From Arsukibacterium ikkense (GTDB lineage: Bacteria > Pseudomonadota > Gammaproteobacteria > Enterobacterales > Alteromonadaceae): a stretch of DNA of 64,000 nucleotides. Shown here in pieces: positions 46,310 to 55,452 of the stretch (position 1 is the stretch's first letter; every line of letters begins with the position of its first letter). Location of the stretch: assembly GCF_000987775.1 (NCBI RefSeq), contig NZ_LAHO01000003.1, forward strand, positions 1 through 64,000, written 5' to 3'. Position numbers and translations under genes: made by a program. Under the pieces are notes generated by a model. The model saw nothing but the letters and a program-made list of their open reading frames with translations. It did not search any database and was not told the origin of the DNA.

Positions 46310-48157
46310 TTACTCCACGCCAATAAAACCACCGGTTTGATGCGCCCACAGCTGAGCATAAATGCCGCCACTGGCGATAAGCTCGCTGTGCGTGCCTTGT
46401 TCAACTATAGTGCCCTGGTCCAGCACAATCAGTCGGTCCATTTGCGCAATGGTCGACAAGCGGTGGGCGATAGCGATAACGGTTTTACCGTCCATCAGCT
46501 TATTTAAGCTGGCCTGAATGGCGGCTTCTACTTCTGAGTCGAGCGCTGAGGTGGCTTCATCCAGAATAAGAATAGGGGCGTTTTTCAGCAGCACCCGGGC
46601 AATCGCAATGCGCTGACGCTGACCTCCAGACAGTTTAACCCCACGTTCGCCCACCTGCGCATCAAAACCGCTGTTACCTTTAGGATCGGTTAAATCAGCA
46701 ATAAAATCGCTTGCTTCAGCCTGCTCTGCTGCTAACGCCAGTTCTGCTTCAGTGGCATCAGGTTTGCCATAGACAATGTTCTCGCGTACTGAACGATGTA
46801 GTAACGATGTATCCTGAGTGACCATCGCAATATGCTGACGCAGGCTTTCCTGAGAAACCGTACTGATATCCTGGCCATCAATCAGAATTTTACCGCTTTC
46901 AATATCATAAAATCGCAGTAACAGGTTAACCAGGGTGGATTTGCCGGCGCCAGAGCGGCCGACTAAGCCTACTTTTTCACCCGGTTTTATCAGCAGGTTC
47001 AGCTGCTGCAGCACGGCCGCTTTGCCCCCTTCAACCGTAGTTTTACCGTAGTTAAAGCTGACCTGCTGAAACTCGATTTTGCCTTGTGGCACGGTCAATT
47101 TAGTGGCATTGGCATTATCTTTTACCTCAATGGGCCGGGACAGCGTAGCGATGCCATCTGCCACCGTGCCGATGTTTTCAAATAAGCTGCTCACCTCCCA
47201 CATGATCCACTGCGCCATGCCATTTAAACGCAATGCCAGGCTGATAGCGATAGCAATAGCACCAACGGTAATGGCGCTACCTGCCCATAAATACAGCGAT
47301 AACGCCGCTACGCTGAATACTAAAACATAATTAAGTGTTTGCACCGACACGCTCAGGCCGGTAGCCAGGCGCATTTGCTGATAAACCGGTTGCAGGAATA
47401 CATCCATACTGTCTTTGGCGTAGCCTTCTTCGCGATTGGTATGCGAAAAAAGCTTAATGGTTGTAATGTTGGTATAGCTGTCGACGATGCGTCCGGTCAT
47501 TTCCGAGCGGGCGTCGGCCTGGGCGGTAGACACCCGTTTTAGCCGGGGCACAAAATAAAACTGTAAGGCTATATACAGTACCAGCCAGACTAGCATCGGT
47601 ACTATTAAGCGGACATCAGCATCGGCGACGAAAAACAACATGGCGCTGAAGTACACCAATACATACACCATCACATCCAGCAGCTTCATTACGGTTTCCC
47701 GCACTGACAAGGCCGTTTGCATTACCTTGGTGGCGATACGCCCGGCAAAGTCGTTCTGATAAAAGCTGACGCTCTGGCGTAGCAGATAACGGTGAGCCTG
47801 CCAGCGAATAGACATCGGATAATTACCGAGCAGGGTCTGATGGACAATAGCCGAGTGAATAAAGGTCATTAATGGTAATAGCACTAAGGTAACTAGTGCC
47901 ATCCATATCAGCGTGCTCCGCTCATCGCTGAAGAAATTGTCAGGATCGTTGGCCACCAGCCAGTCAACTAATTGCCCCATAAAGCTGAAAAGTGACACTT
48001 CCAGAATAGCCAGAATAGCTGATGACAATGACATAAATAGTAACGAGCCTTCCATGCCTTTGGTGTAATGCCGGCAAAACGCCAGTAAGCCGCGTGGTGG
48101 CTGGCCGGGTTCTGCTGCCGGAAAAGGTTTGGTCAGTCGCTCAAAAAAACGCAGCAT
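46310..48157 (-). CDS. ABC exporter (fused permease-ATPase)
   Basis: 615 residues from ATG 48157 (AGGA 6 nt upstream); an extension to 48196 has no site. N-terminal part has six membrane segments (about 40-340); then the ATPase with Walker A VGRSGAGKST (about 410-420), the signature VKLSGGQRQRIAIAR and Walker B PILILDEATSALD. It is a half-transporter of the MsbA/multidrug type. Similarity to the HlyB/LapB types is not evident. Substrate unknown. Confidence 0.94.
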   Translation of the reverse strand: MLRFFERLTKPFPAAEPGQPPRGLLAFCRHYTKGMEGSLLFMSLSSAILAILEVSLFSFMGQLVDWLVANDPDNFFSDERSTLIWMALVTLVLLPLMTFIHSAIVHQTLLGNYPMSIRWQAHRYLLRQSVSFYQNDFAGRIATKVMQTALSVRETVMKLLDVMVYVLVYFSAMLFFVADADVRLIVPMLVWLVLYIALQFYFVPRLKRVSTAQADARSEMTGRIVDSYTNITTIKLFSHTNREEGYAKDSMDVFLQPVYQQMRLATGLSVSVQTLNYVLVFSVAALSLYLWAGSAITVGAIAIAISLALRLNGMAQWIMWEVSSLFENIGTVADGIATLSRPIEVKDNANATKLTVPQGKIEFQQVSFNYGKTTVEGGKAAVLQQLNLLIKPGEKVGLVGRSGAGKSTLVNLLLRFYDIESGKILIDGQDISTVSQESLRQHIAMVTQDTSLLHRSVRENIVYGKPDATEAELALAAEQAEASDFIADLTDPKGNSGFDAQVGERGVKLSGGQRQRIAIARVLLKNAPILILDEATSALDSEVEAAIQASLNKLMDGKTVIAIAHRLSTIAQMDRLIVLDQGTIVEQGTHSELIASGGIYAQLWAHQTGGFIGVE

Positions 48158-48280
48158 AAGATATCCTGAATGCATGAAGAGAGTTAAAAGGCGCAATATT
48201 GTACCTGAGTTTACCCGGTTGGATCAGGCAAATCTGAATATTGCTGCCAACCAGCGCAGCGTTGCATTAATTTAAGGTAG

Positions 48281-48303
48281 ATTTTGTGATAGTATCACAA
48301 AAT
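48281..48303. promoter_or_regulatory. 23-bp perfect palindrome between ABC exporter and ribA
   Basis: Arms ATTTTGTGATA and TATCACAAAAT around a central G. It lies about 120 bp from each divergent start. It resembles a Fur-superfamily (Zur-like) site in layout, with ATAnTAT in the centre and TGT/ACA outside; the TGTGA/TCACA halves are 5 bp apart, not the 6 of CRP. The perfect TATAAT at 48333-48338 would put it near -53 for ribA. Confidence 0.65.
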
Positions 48304-48332
48304 ATTGCCGTGCCGGGGGTGAGCCAGGCTGT

Positions 48333-48338
48333 TATAAT
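48333..48338 (+). promoter_or_regulatory. -10 element of candidate ribA promoter
   Basis: A perfect TATAAT in GTTATAATGCCC. No good -35 lies 16-18 bp upstream (TTGCCG is 22 bp away), so the promoter may need an activator, or the upstream palindrome may act as an operator. Confidence 0.45.
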
Positions 48339-48423
48339 GCCCGTATGTTACGTGCTTGATTTTAGCTGGCTCTGGCCCAACTAATAGCCGGCAAAGTTCG
48401 CTTTTTTATGCTGAGAAGTATCA

Positions 48424-49005
48424 ATGACTATTAAACTTGTCACCTCAACGGTGTTACCCACACCCTTTGCCGAATTTCGGCTACATGGTTTTGTCGCCGC
48501 TAATGGCAAAGAGCATGTTGCCCTGACACTGGGTGATATTACTACCGACGAGCCCGTGCTAGCCAGAGTGCATTCAGAGTGTCTGACCGGCGATGCGCTG
48601 TTTAGTCTGCGTTGTGACTGCGGCCCGCAATTAGAAGCGGCCATGCGTAAGATTGCTGATTTGGGGCGGGGTTGTATTTTGTATTTGCGCCAGGAAGGCC
48701 GTGGCATTGGCCTTATCAATAAAATTCGCGCCTATGCAGAGCAAGATAAGGGCTTGGATACGGTAGAAGCCAATGAGATTCTCGGTTTTTTACCCGATAT
48801 GCGCGAATACGATATTGCCGCGAAAATGTTTGAACAGCTGGGTGTGCGGCAAATCCGCTTACTGACCAATAATCCGCGAAAGTTAAAAGCATTGACGGAA
48901 GCAGGAGTAAATATTCTGGAGCGGGTGCAGCATAGGGTAAAAACCACGGCTCATAGCCATCGTTATCTGGCAACCAAAGCGGCCAAGATGGGCCATATGG
49001 AGTGA
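48424..49005 (+). CDS. ribA: GTP cyclohydrolase II
   Basis: 193 residues (E. coli 196). First step of riboflavin synthesis. Zinc-binding cysteines are in [19 protein letters not shown] (C near 58, 69 and 71), and [18 protein letters not shown] and [12 protein letters not shown] are classical GCH-II motifs. It lacks a RibB domain, so it is the stand-alone enzyme. Followed 10 nt later by ydiJ; cotranscription likely. No FMN riboswitch was seen upstream. Confidence 0.96.
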   Translation: MTIKLVTSTVLPTPFAEFRLHGFVAANGKEHVALTLGDITTDEPVLARVHSECLTGDALFSLRCDCGPQLEAAMRKIADLGRGCILYLRQEGRGIGLINKIRAYAEQDKGLDTVEANEILGFLPDMREYDIAAKMFEQLGVRQIRLLTNNPRKLKALTEAGVNILERVQHRVKTTAHSHRYLATKAAKMGHME

Positions 49006-49015
49006 AATACGGCTT

Positions 49016-52000
49016 ATGATCCCAAAGCTTAACCCTGAATTGGCACTGGATGCCAGTATCGTTGCTTTTAGTAAAGCCCTGCTTGCCGCTGGCTTTAGCG
49101 GTGACATTGAAACCAGCTATGGCAGCCGCTTAGCAGTAGCAACGGACAACAGTGTATATCAGGCATTACCGCAGGCCGTGTTACTGCCTAAAACAACCGA
49201 TGATTTGGTTATACTGACGTCGCTGGCGCAAACCTCCAGTTTTTCTCATATTAAATTCAGCCCGCGGGGCGGGGGTACCGGCACCAATGGTCAGGCATTA
49301 ACTGAACACGTTGTGGTCGACTTGTCCCGGCATATGCGCAATATTTTAGAGATTAATGTCGAGCAGCGCTGGGTCAGGGTGCAGGCGGGGGTGATTAAAG
49401 ATCAGCTTAATGCCTTTTTAAAACCTTATGGTTTTTTCTTCGCACCGGATTTATCTACCTCTAACCGCGCCACCATAGGTGGTATGATTAATACCGATGC
49501 ATCGGGGCAGGGCTCATTGGTGTATGGTAAAACCAGCGATCATGTGCAGGCATTAAAAACCGTTTTGATCGATGGCAATGTGTTAAAAACGCATAAAATG
49601 GCTACTTTTGAAGCAGAACACCGCGCTGAAATGCCCAGTAGCATTGGCCGGATTTATCGCCAGGTGCTGGATAGCTGCCGCCAGTTCAGGCCACAAATTC
49701 TGCAAACCTTTCCGCGCTTAAACCGGTTTTTAACCGGTTATGATTTAGAGCATGTATTTAATGATGACTTAACCGAGTTTGATTTATCCCGCATTATAAC
49801 CGGCTCTGAAGGCTCACTGGGTTTTGTTACTGAAGCAAAGTTAAATATTACCCCTATTGCCAAGTATAAATGTCTGCTTAACGTTAAGTATGACAGTTTT
49901 GAAAGCGCATTACGCAATGCGCCATTTCTGGTTGCGGCAGAGGCAACGTCGGTAGAAACCGTAGATAGTAAGGTACTGAATTTAGCCCGTAACGATATTA
50001 TCTGGCATCAGGTTAAAGCATTGATTACTGATGTGCCCGGCATTGAGATGCAAGGCCTGAATATGGTCGAATACAATAGCGAAGACCAGCTGGACATAGA
50101 ACAAAAAATTGCAACGTTAACGGCCAGATTAGATACTGCTATCGCTGATCAAACCGATGGCATTATTGGTTACCAGTTAACCTATGATACTGGCGCAATC
50201 AGTAATATTTACGCTATGCGCAAAAAGGCGGTCGGCCTGCTGGGTAATACTCAGGGTTCGCAAAAACCGATAGCCTTTGCTGAGGATACTGCCGTCCCGC
50301 CTGAGAACCTGGCCGACTTTATTATGGAGTTTCGGGCATTGCTTGACAGCTATGGCTTGCAATATGGCATGTTTGGCCATGTTGATGCCGGCGTATTGCA
50401 TGTTCGTCCCGCGCTTGATTTATGCGACCCTGAGCAGGAAAAACTGCTGCGAACCATTTCTGATCAGGTGGTAGCACTTACCGCTAAATATGGCGGTTTA
50501 ATGTGGGGCGAGCATGGTAAAGGTTACCGCAGTGAATATGGCCCGGCATTTTTTGGTGATGAGCTGTTTAACGAGCTGCGTAAAATTAAAGCCGCTTTCG
50601 ACCCCCGCAACAGAGTAAACCCGGGGAAAATTTGTACGCCTTACCATAGTGCTGAACAACTGGTGTCTGTTGACGGCCAGAAGCGAGCCTGGTTTGACAG
50701 GCAAATCCCTGTTGCCGTAAAGGCCAGCTTTGACAGCAGCTTAAACTGCAATGGTAATGGCCTGTGTTTCAATTATGAAGAAAGCTCGCCAATGTGTCCG
50801 TCCAGTAAAGTGACTAAAGACCGACGCCATAGTCCGAAAGGCCGGGCCGGTTTAATGCGGGAATGGTTACGCTTAACCGAGCTGCAAGGTACAGATGTGC
50901 TGGCACAAGAGCAGCAGCTGCTTGAAAATTCTGAAGGTATCAAAGGTTTGTGGCAAAAAATCAGAAACTCGGTAGCGAAACGGCAGGGTGAGCAGGACTT
51001 TTCTCATGAAGTGATGGCCGCAATGGAAGGCTGCCTGGCTTGCAAAGCCTGCGCCAGTCAGTGTCCGGTAAAAGTAGATGTGCCCTCGTTCCGATCACGC
51101 TTTCTGCAGCTATATCACAGCCGTTATTTACGCCCGGCCAAAGATTATATTGTTGGTAATATTGAAAGGACGGCACCGTTACTGGCCAAGGCGCCGAAGT
51201 TGGTTAATTTTGTACTACGGCGAAAACTAACCGCCGCCATGCTTAAAAGTACCGTGGGTTATATTGATACGCCGCTATTATCTGTGCCGACTCTGGCGCA
51301 GCAATTAGGCGGCAAGTACCGGTTTGATCTGGCGGCGTTGCAACAACTGGCGCCGGGCGATAAAGCAAAAACCGTGTTGTTAGTGCAGGACCCTTTTACC
51401 AGTTTTTATGAAGCTGAACTGGCGGCGGATGCTTTGCGCTTAATTGAGAAACTGGGTTTTAACCCGGTGCTGTTACCCTTTTTACCCAATGGTAAGCCAC
51501 AACATGTTAAAGGCTTCTTACGAGAGTTTGCCAAAACTGCGGCCAGTGCAGCCCAGTTTTTAAACCAATTACAACGGCTTGAATTACCCATGCTGGGATT
51601 GGACGCATCATTAGTACTAGTGTATCGCGATGAATATAATAAAGCGCTGGGCGATGAGCGTGGCAACTTTAAGGTGCAGCTGTTACATGAGTGGTTGGTA
51701 CAGCAACCCTTGCCAAAAGCTAACGGCGTGGCCGAGTTTGCGCTACTTGCTCATTGCACAGAAAAAACTGCCTTACCGGCTACAGAAGCGGCCTGGCAGC
51801 AAATTTTTCAACGGGCCGGGCTTAATTTAACGCCGGTGTCCGTCGGCTGTTGTGGCATGGCCGGTACTTATGGCCATGAAGCGCAGAACTTTGATAACAG
51901 CAAAGCCTTGTTTGATATGAGCTGGCGCGCGCCAATCGAGCGCTTTGGGGTAACACAAATTCTGGTTACCGGTTTTTCCTGCCGCAGCCAGGTAAAGCGG

Positions 52001-52054
52001 CTGGTTGGAGATAAACCACGCCATCCGCTGCAGGCCTTGTTGCCATTATTTTAG
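49016..52054 (+). CDS. ydiJ: FAD-linked oxidoreductase with Fe-S domain, YdiJ (D-2-hydroxyglutarate dehydrogenase family)
   Basis: 1,012 residues, close to E. coli YdiJ (1018). The N-terminal FAD-binding 4 domain has SPRGGGTGTNGQAL (about 81-95) and TIGGMINTDASGQGS; the C-terminal part has a 4Fe-4S ferredoxin motif CLACKACASQCPVKVD near 680 and the CCG motif VGCCGMAGTYG near 945. Oxidises a D-2-hydroxyacid (YdiJ is reported as a D-2-hydroxyglutarate dehydrogenase). Follows ribA by 10 nt, and its FAD depends on riboflavin. Terminator follows. Confidence 0.93.
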   Translation: MIPKLNPELALDASIVAFSKALLAAGFSGDIETSYGSRLAVATDNSVYQALPQAVLLPKTTDDLVILTSLAQTSSFSHIKFSPRGGGTGTNGQALTEHVVVDLSRHMRNILEINVEQRWVRVQAGVIKDQLNAFLKPYGFFFAPDLSTSNRATIGGMINTDASGQGSLVYGKTSDHVQALKTVLIDGNVLKTHKMATFEAEHRAEMPSSIGRIYRQVLDSCRQFRPQILQTFPRLNRFLTGYDLEHVFNDDLTEFDLSRIITGSEGSLGFVTEAKLNITPIAKYKCLLNVKYDSFESALRNAPFLVAAEATSVETVDSKVLNLARNDIIWHQVKALITDVPGIEMQGLNMVEYNSEDQLDIEQKIATLTARLDTAIADQTDGIIGYQLTYDTGAISNIYAMRKKAVGLLGNTQGSQKPIAFAEDTAVPPENLADFIMEFRALLDSYGLQYGMFGHVDAGVLHVRPALDLCDPEQEKLLRTISDQVVALTAKYGGLMWGEHGKGYRSEYGPAFFGDELFNELRKIKAAFDPRNRVNPGKICTPYHSAEQLVSVDGQKRAWFDRQIPVAVKASFDSSLNCNGNGLCFNYEESSPMCPSSKVTKDRRHSPKGRAGLMREWLRLTELQGTDVLAQEQQLLENSEGIKGLWQKIRNSVAKRQGEQDFSHEVMAAMEGCLACKACASQCPVKVDVPSFRSRFLQLYHSRYLRPAKDYIVGNIERTAPLLAKAPKLVNFVLRRKLTAAMLKSTVGYIDTPLLSVPTLAQQLGGKYRFDLAALQQLAPGDKAKTVLLVQDPFTSFYEAELAADALRLIEKLGFNPVLLPFLPNGKPQHVKGFLREFAKTAASAAQFLNQLQRLELPMLGLDASLVLVYRDEYNKALGDERGNFKVQLLHEWLVQQPLPKANGVAEFALLAHCTEKTALPATEAAWQQIFQRAGLNLTPVSVGCCGMAGTYGHEAQNFDNSKALFDMSWRAPIERFGVTQILVTGFSCRSQVKRLVGDKPRHPLQALLPLF

Positions 52055-52061
52055 CTATAAA

Positions 52062-52085
52062 AAAAGCCCGGGTTACCGGGCTTTT
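52062..52085. terminator. Bidirectional rho-independent terminator
   Basis: AAAAGCCCGG and CCGGGCTTTT around GTTA, a perfect stem between convergent ydiJ and the TonB receptor gene. Confidence 0.9.
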
Positions 52086-52104
52086 GCATTATGTTGTTTT
52101 AGCG

Positions 52105-54714
52105 TTAGAAACGATAAACGCCTTTTACGTAATAGTAGCCGCCATTAATCCCCATAGGCGAGGTTTCATAGTACTTAGCACCAAAAGCACCATTTGGTAA
52201 GCCAACTGCGCTCATATTAATGCGCTCAGGCTTGGTATCAAATAGATTTTGGGCACCAATGGCCACTGAGAAACTATCATTAATAAAATAGCTTAATTCA
52301 GCGTCAAAAGTGACTTTTGCTTTGGCATTAACCTCAGTGCCTGGATCGCCGGGCACACCCACCCAGTCAACATGCACGCCCTGATACTCACCATAGTAAT
52401 TTGATCTTAAGAAGAACGACCAATCATCATAGCTCTGGCTCCAGGTTAAGGTAGCGCGGTGGTTTGGTAAGTCATTCTCAAGCCGGGAAACTTTATCCAG
52501 GCCAGTAATGGCTGTTGCGCTTTTAACCTTGGTATCGGTCCAGTTATAAGCAAAGTTAAAGCTGCTGCGGCCATCTAACAAGAAGGTTGAGTAACTGGCG
52601 ACAAAGTCGACACCCTGAGTTTTGGTATCAAAATCATTGGTAAAGAAGCTGACTTGTTGAATAGAATCAACGTTCTTGACACCTGCGGCTCTTAACGCTT
52701 CGCGGTTGGCATCAGTAAGATTAATTTTACTGGATTGACTGATCCTGTCATCAACATCGATACGGAAGTAGTCAAGTGTCATAAAGACAGCTGCGCCTGA
52801 ATAAACCACACCTAAAGCATAACTGGTGGATTCTTCAGGTTGCAGCTCTGAACCGCCCAGCTCTAACGATACCGGGTTGGTAGGTGGTAATAACGCTGAA
52901 TCAACCAGTAAGCCTGACTCAAGGTTTGTCTGCACGTTACTGACGTTGGCCTGACCAACAGTGGGTGCCCGGAAACCCGTGCTGTGAGATGCCCGCACTG
53001 CCCAATCATCGGTTAACCGGAATTGTCCGGTAAGTTTGTAATTCAAGGTTGAACCAAAGGTATCATAATCTTCAAAACGTAACGCAAAGCCCAATAGCAA
53101 TGCTTCCGTTACTTCAGCTTCTACGTCAGTATAAAGAGCGTAGTTTCTGCGCGATGACACGCCGGCATCTTCAGGTTTAAATCCAGGAAAACCATTGGAG
53201 CCAATACTGAAGCCCTGATCGACAAAGTCACCTACCTGAAACGAGGCAAAATCACCTGCAACTACCTCAAACGACTCTTCGGTCCACTGAGCACCAAAAG
53301 CCACGGTTAAGTCTTCATATATACCAACGGGCACGAACTTAACAAAGTCAGCCGTGAAGTTTTTTTCCAGTTGGATGTATTTGCCGGGGTTAAATTCAGT
53401 TGGAGAATCCAGCCCCAGCGAGGCATTGATGGTGTTGGTCATCATGTAACTTGACTCGTTCCGACCCACAGAGCCGCTAAAGTCATACATAATGCCTTCA
53501 AAATAGCCACTCTTAAACTCGCCTTTAGTCCCTGCAGTCAGTGATGTATCTGTTACGTTACCACCAAAGGTTGGGGTAAAACCGCCTGGAAACATGGAGA
53601 AGAATGAAAAGCAATTGGCGGGTAAGGCATTCACTGCCGAGTTAACCGCATTAAATGGCAAGTTATTGCCATTACCATCAGTCAGGCCAATAGTCGGGCA
53701 ATTACCGGCTGAGAAGTCAGTGTTACCAATAAGCAGGGTTTCACCGCCATCGTTTGAGAACACACCACCTCGGTTGTACGGGTTACGGTAGTAAAAGCCC
53801 CCGGTCACATCACGTTCTGAGTAGTTACCAAAGAGATAAGCTTCTCGGTCATTGCCCAAATCTAAACCAGCATTGATGAAAATAGTGATGTCATCTTTTA
53901 TTTTGGGCGATCCCCACACCTGGGTAATAGGGGCGATATGAGGGTTACCACCGTCGGCAAAAGCTTGCGCATCCGGGCGCTGCACACTGCGACTGGTCGG
54001 ATCAACATTTTTGTACTGAAAACTGGCATTGACAAAACCGTTATCAGTTAAGGGCATACCTATGTTACCGGCAAATTCTGTACTGGTGCCGTCACCAGCA
54101 TAATATTCGCCGTGTTTAACTTCAAAGCTGCCGCCACTGTCGGCATCTTTCAGCACGAAGTTAATTACTCCGGCAATTGCATCAGAGCCATACTGTGCAG
54201 CAGCACCGTCTCGTAAAATTTCTACTTGCTTAAGTGCAATGCCGGGAATAACCGATACGTCGGCACCTTGAGCACCGTCATTAATACCACCACCTAAAAA
54301 AGCAATAACCGACGATTTGTGTCGACGTTTGCCGTTGGTTAAGATCAAAGTGCTATCGGCTGACAGGCCACGTAAATTCATTGGCCTGACTAAGGTAGCG
54401 GCATCACTTATTGGATTAGAATGAACATTAAGTGAGGGGACTGTGGTTGTCATCAGGTTAAGCATATCAGTGCTGCCGTTTTTCATCAGCTCATCAGCAC
54501 CTATGATATCGATTGGTACCGGTGAATCACCAATTGAGCGGGGGGCTGAACGACTACCCACCACCGCAATTTTTTCTACCGCTTGTTCTTTTGCCGCAGT
54601 CTCAGTGGCTTCCTGTGCGACAGCTGCGCCACTTGCTATACCTAACGCAAAAGTGGTTGCTATGGCATACTTAACCGCATGCGCAACCGGATGGTATTTA
54701 TTGTTGTGTTTCAT
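52105..54714 (-). CDS. TonB-dependent receptor
   Basis: 869 residues. Signal peptide with ATTFALGIASGAAVAQEA at about 18-36; a TonB-box-like VEKIAVVGSR at about 46-55; plug with MNLRGLSADSTLILTNGKRR and EILRDGAAAQYGSDAIAGVI. The barrel ends YVKGVYRF. It resembles the vitamin B12/siderophore-type receptors with RRHKSS that are common in Alteromonadales and Xanthomonads. Ligand unknown. Divergent from the GNAT gene; ends at the shared terminator. Confidence 0.93.
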   Translation of the reverse strand: MKHNNKYHPVAHAVKYAIATTFALGIASGAAVAQEATETAAKEQAVEKIAVVGSRSAPRSIGDSPVPIDIIGADELMKNGSTDMLNLMTTTVPSLNVHSNPISDAATLVRPMNLRGLSADSTLILTNGKRRHKSSVIAFLGGGINDGAQGADVSVIPGIALKQVEILRDGAAAQYGSDAIAGVINFVLKDADSGGSFEVKHGEYYAGDGTSTEFAGNIGMPLTDNGFVNASFQYKNVDPTSRSVQRPDAQAFADGGNPHIAPITQVWGSPKIKDDITIFINAGLDLGNDREAYLFGNYSERDVTGGFYYRNPYNRGGVFSNDGGETLLIGNTDFSAGNCPTIGLTDGNGNNLPFNAVNSAVNALPANCFSFFSMFPGGFTPTFGGNVTDTSLTAGTKGEFKSGYFEGIMYDFSGSVGRNESSYMMTNTINASLGLDSPTEFNPGKYIQLEKNFTADFVKFVPVGIYEDLTVAFGAQWTEESFEVVAGDFASFQVGDFVDQGFSIGSNGFPGFKPEDAGVSSRRNYALYTDVEAEVTEALLLGFALRFEDYDTFGSTLNYKLTGQFRLTDDWAVRASHSTGFRAPTVGQANVSNVQTNLESGLLVDSALLPPTNPVSLELGGSELQPEESTSYALGVVYSGAAVFMTLDYFRIDVDDRISQSSKINLTDANREALRAAGVKNVDSIQQVSFFTNDFDTKTQGVDFVASYSTFLLDGRSSFNFAYNWTDTKVKSATAITGLDKVSRLENDLPNHRATLTWSQSYDDWSFFLRSNYYGEYQGVHVDWVGVPGDPGTEVNAKAKVTFDAELSYFINDSFSVAIGAQNLFDTKPERINMSAVGLPNGAFGAKYYETSPMGINGGYYYVKGVYRF

Positions 54715-54882
54715 AGTGTTTTCCTGGATTATTTTTATAGATAACGCTGATTGTTCAAAAGCGCCAAATTAACCATATTTTAAAATTACGCTGTTGTCCA
54801 TCGCAGTTTTATAGCCATTGGTCGAACAGTTGGTGTTGAATTGACGCAGCCATCCGCTGCAAGCCAGCTTTTACGGGGTTTT

Positions 54883-55452
54883 ATGAAATCGATTGCAGAA
54901 ATGTCAGCTAACTTTTTTCCACAAGTGATTAAATTAGCGAATCAGGTTCACGGTGATAATTACCTTAATCTTGCCCAGCTTACGGCGTTACACCAACGCG
55001 GCATTAAGGATGGTATTGATGCCAGTTATGTCGCTTTACTAGAGTCGAAAGTAGTGGGATACCGACTAAGTTTTGCCGCAGGCCAATGGCCGCTGGATCA
55101 GTGGTGTTCTGTAAATCTATGGCCTGTGCTTCCAGACAAGATGGCTTATTTTAAGTCGGTCGCCGTTGCTCCCGAATTGCAAGGACAGGGCCTGGGCTCA
55201 ACCCTGCTAAAAGCGTCAATAGCGGCATTGACCCAGCAGGGTGCAACTGCCGGCTTAGCACATATCTGGCGGGAAAGCCCGGGCAATGGCGCTGAGCGTT
55301 ACTTTAGTAAAGCCGGTGCAACACTGCTCAAGGTACATCCGGATCGCTGGTTGCACTTAAGTGAAACGGCGGGCTATATTTGCCCGATTTGTGGTAACCG
55401 CTGTCACTGTTCAGCAGCGGAAATGGCGTTGTTATTTCCTGGGAAGAACTGA
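54883..55452 (+). CDS. GNAT N-acetyltransferase with C-terminal Cys-rich tail
   Basis: 189 residues from ATG 54883, chosen for GGGG just upstream; a TTG at 54841 is open but unlikely. The acetyl-CoA motif is VAPELQGQGLGSTLLKASIA at about 112-131. The last 30 residues add CPICGNRCHC (C-x2-C-x3-C-x-C), a possible metal site not normal for GNAT. It overlaps the next gene (TGATG), so the two are coupled. Substrate unknown; the neighbours suggest an amine or amino acid. Confidence 0.85.
   Translation: MKSIAEMSANFFPQVIKLANQVHGDNYLNLAQLTALHQRGIKDGIDASYVALLESKVVGYRLSFAAGQWPLDQWCSVNLWPVLPDKMAYFKSVAVAPELQGQGLGSTLLKASIAALTQQGATAGLAHIWRESPGNGAERYFSKAGATLLKVHPDRWLHLSETAGYICPICGNRCHCSAAEMALLFPGKN

Noticed and set aside
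48281..48303. CRP site
   Set aside because: TGTGA and TCACA are separated by 5 bp; CRP needs 6 bp between the halves.
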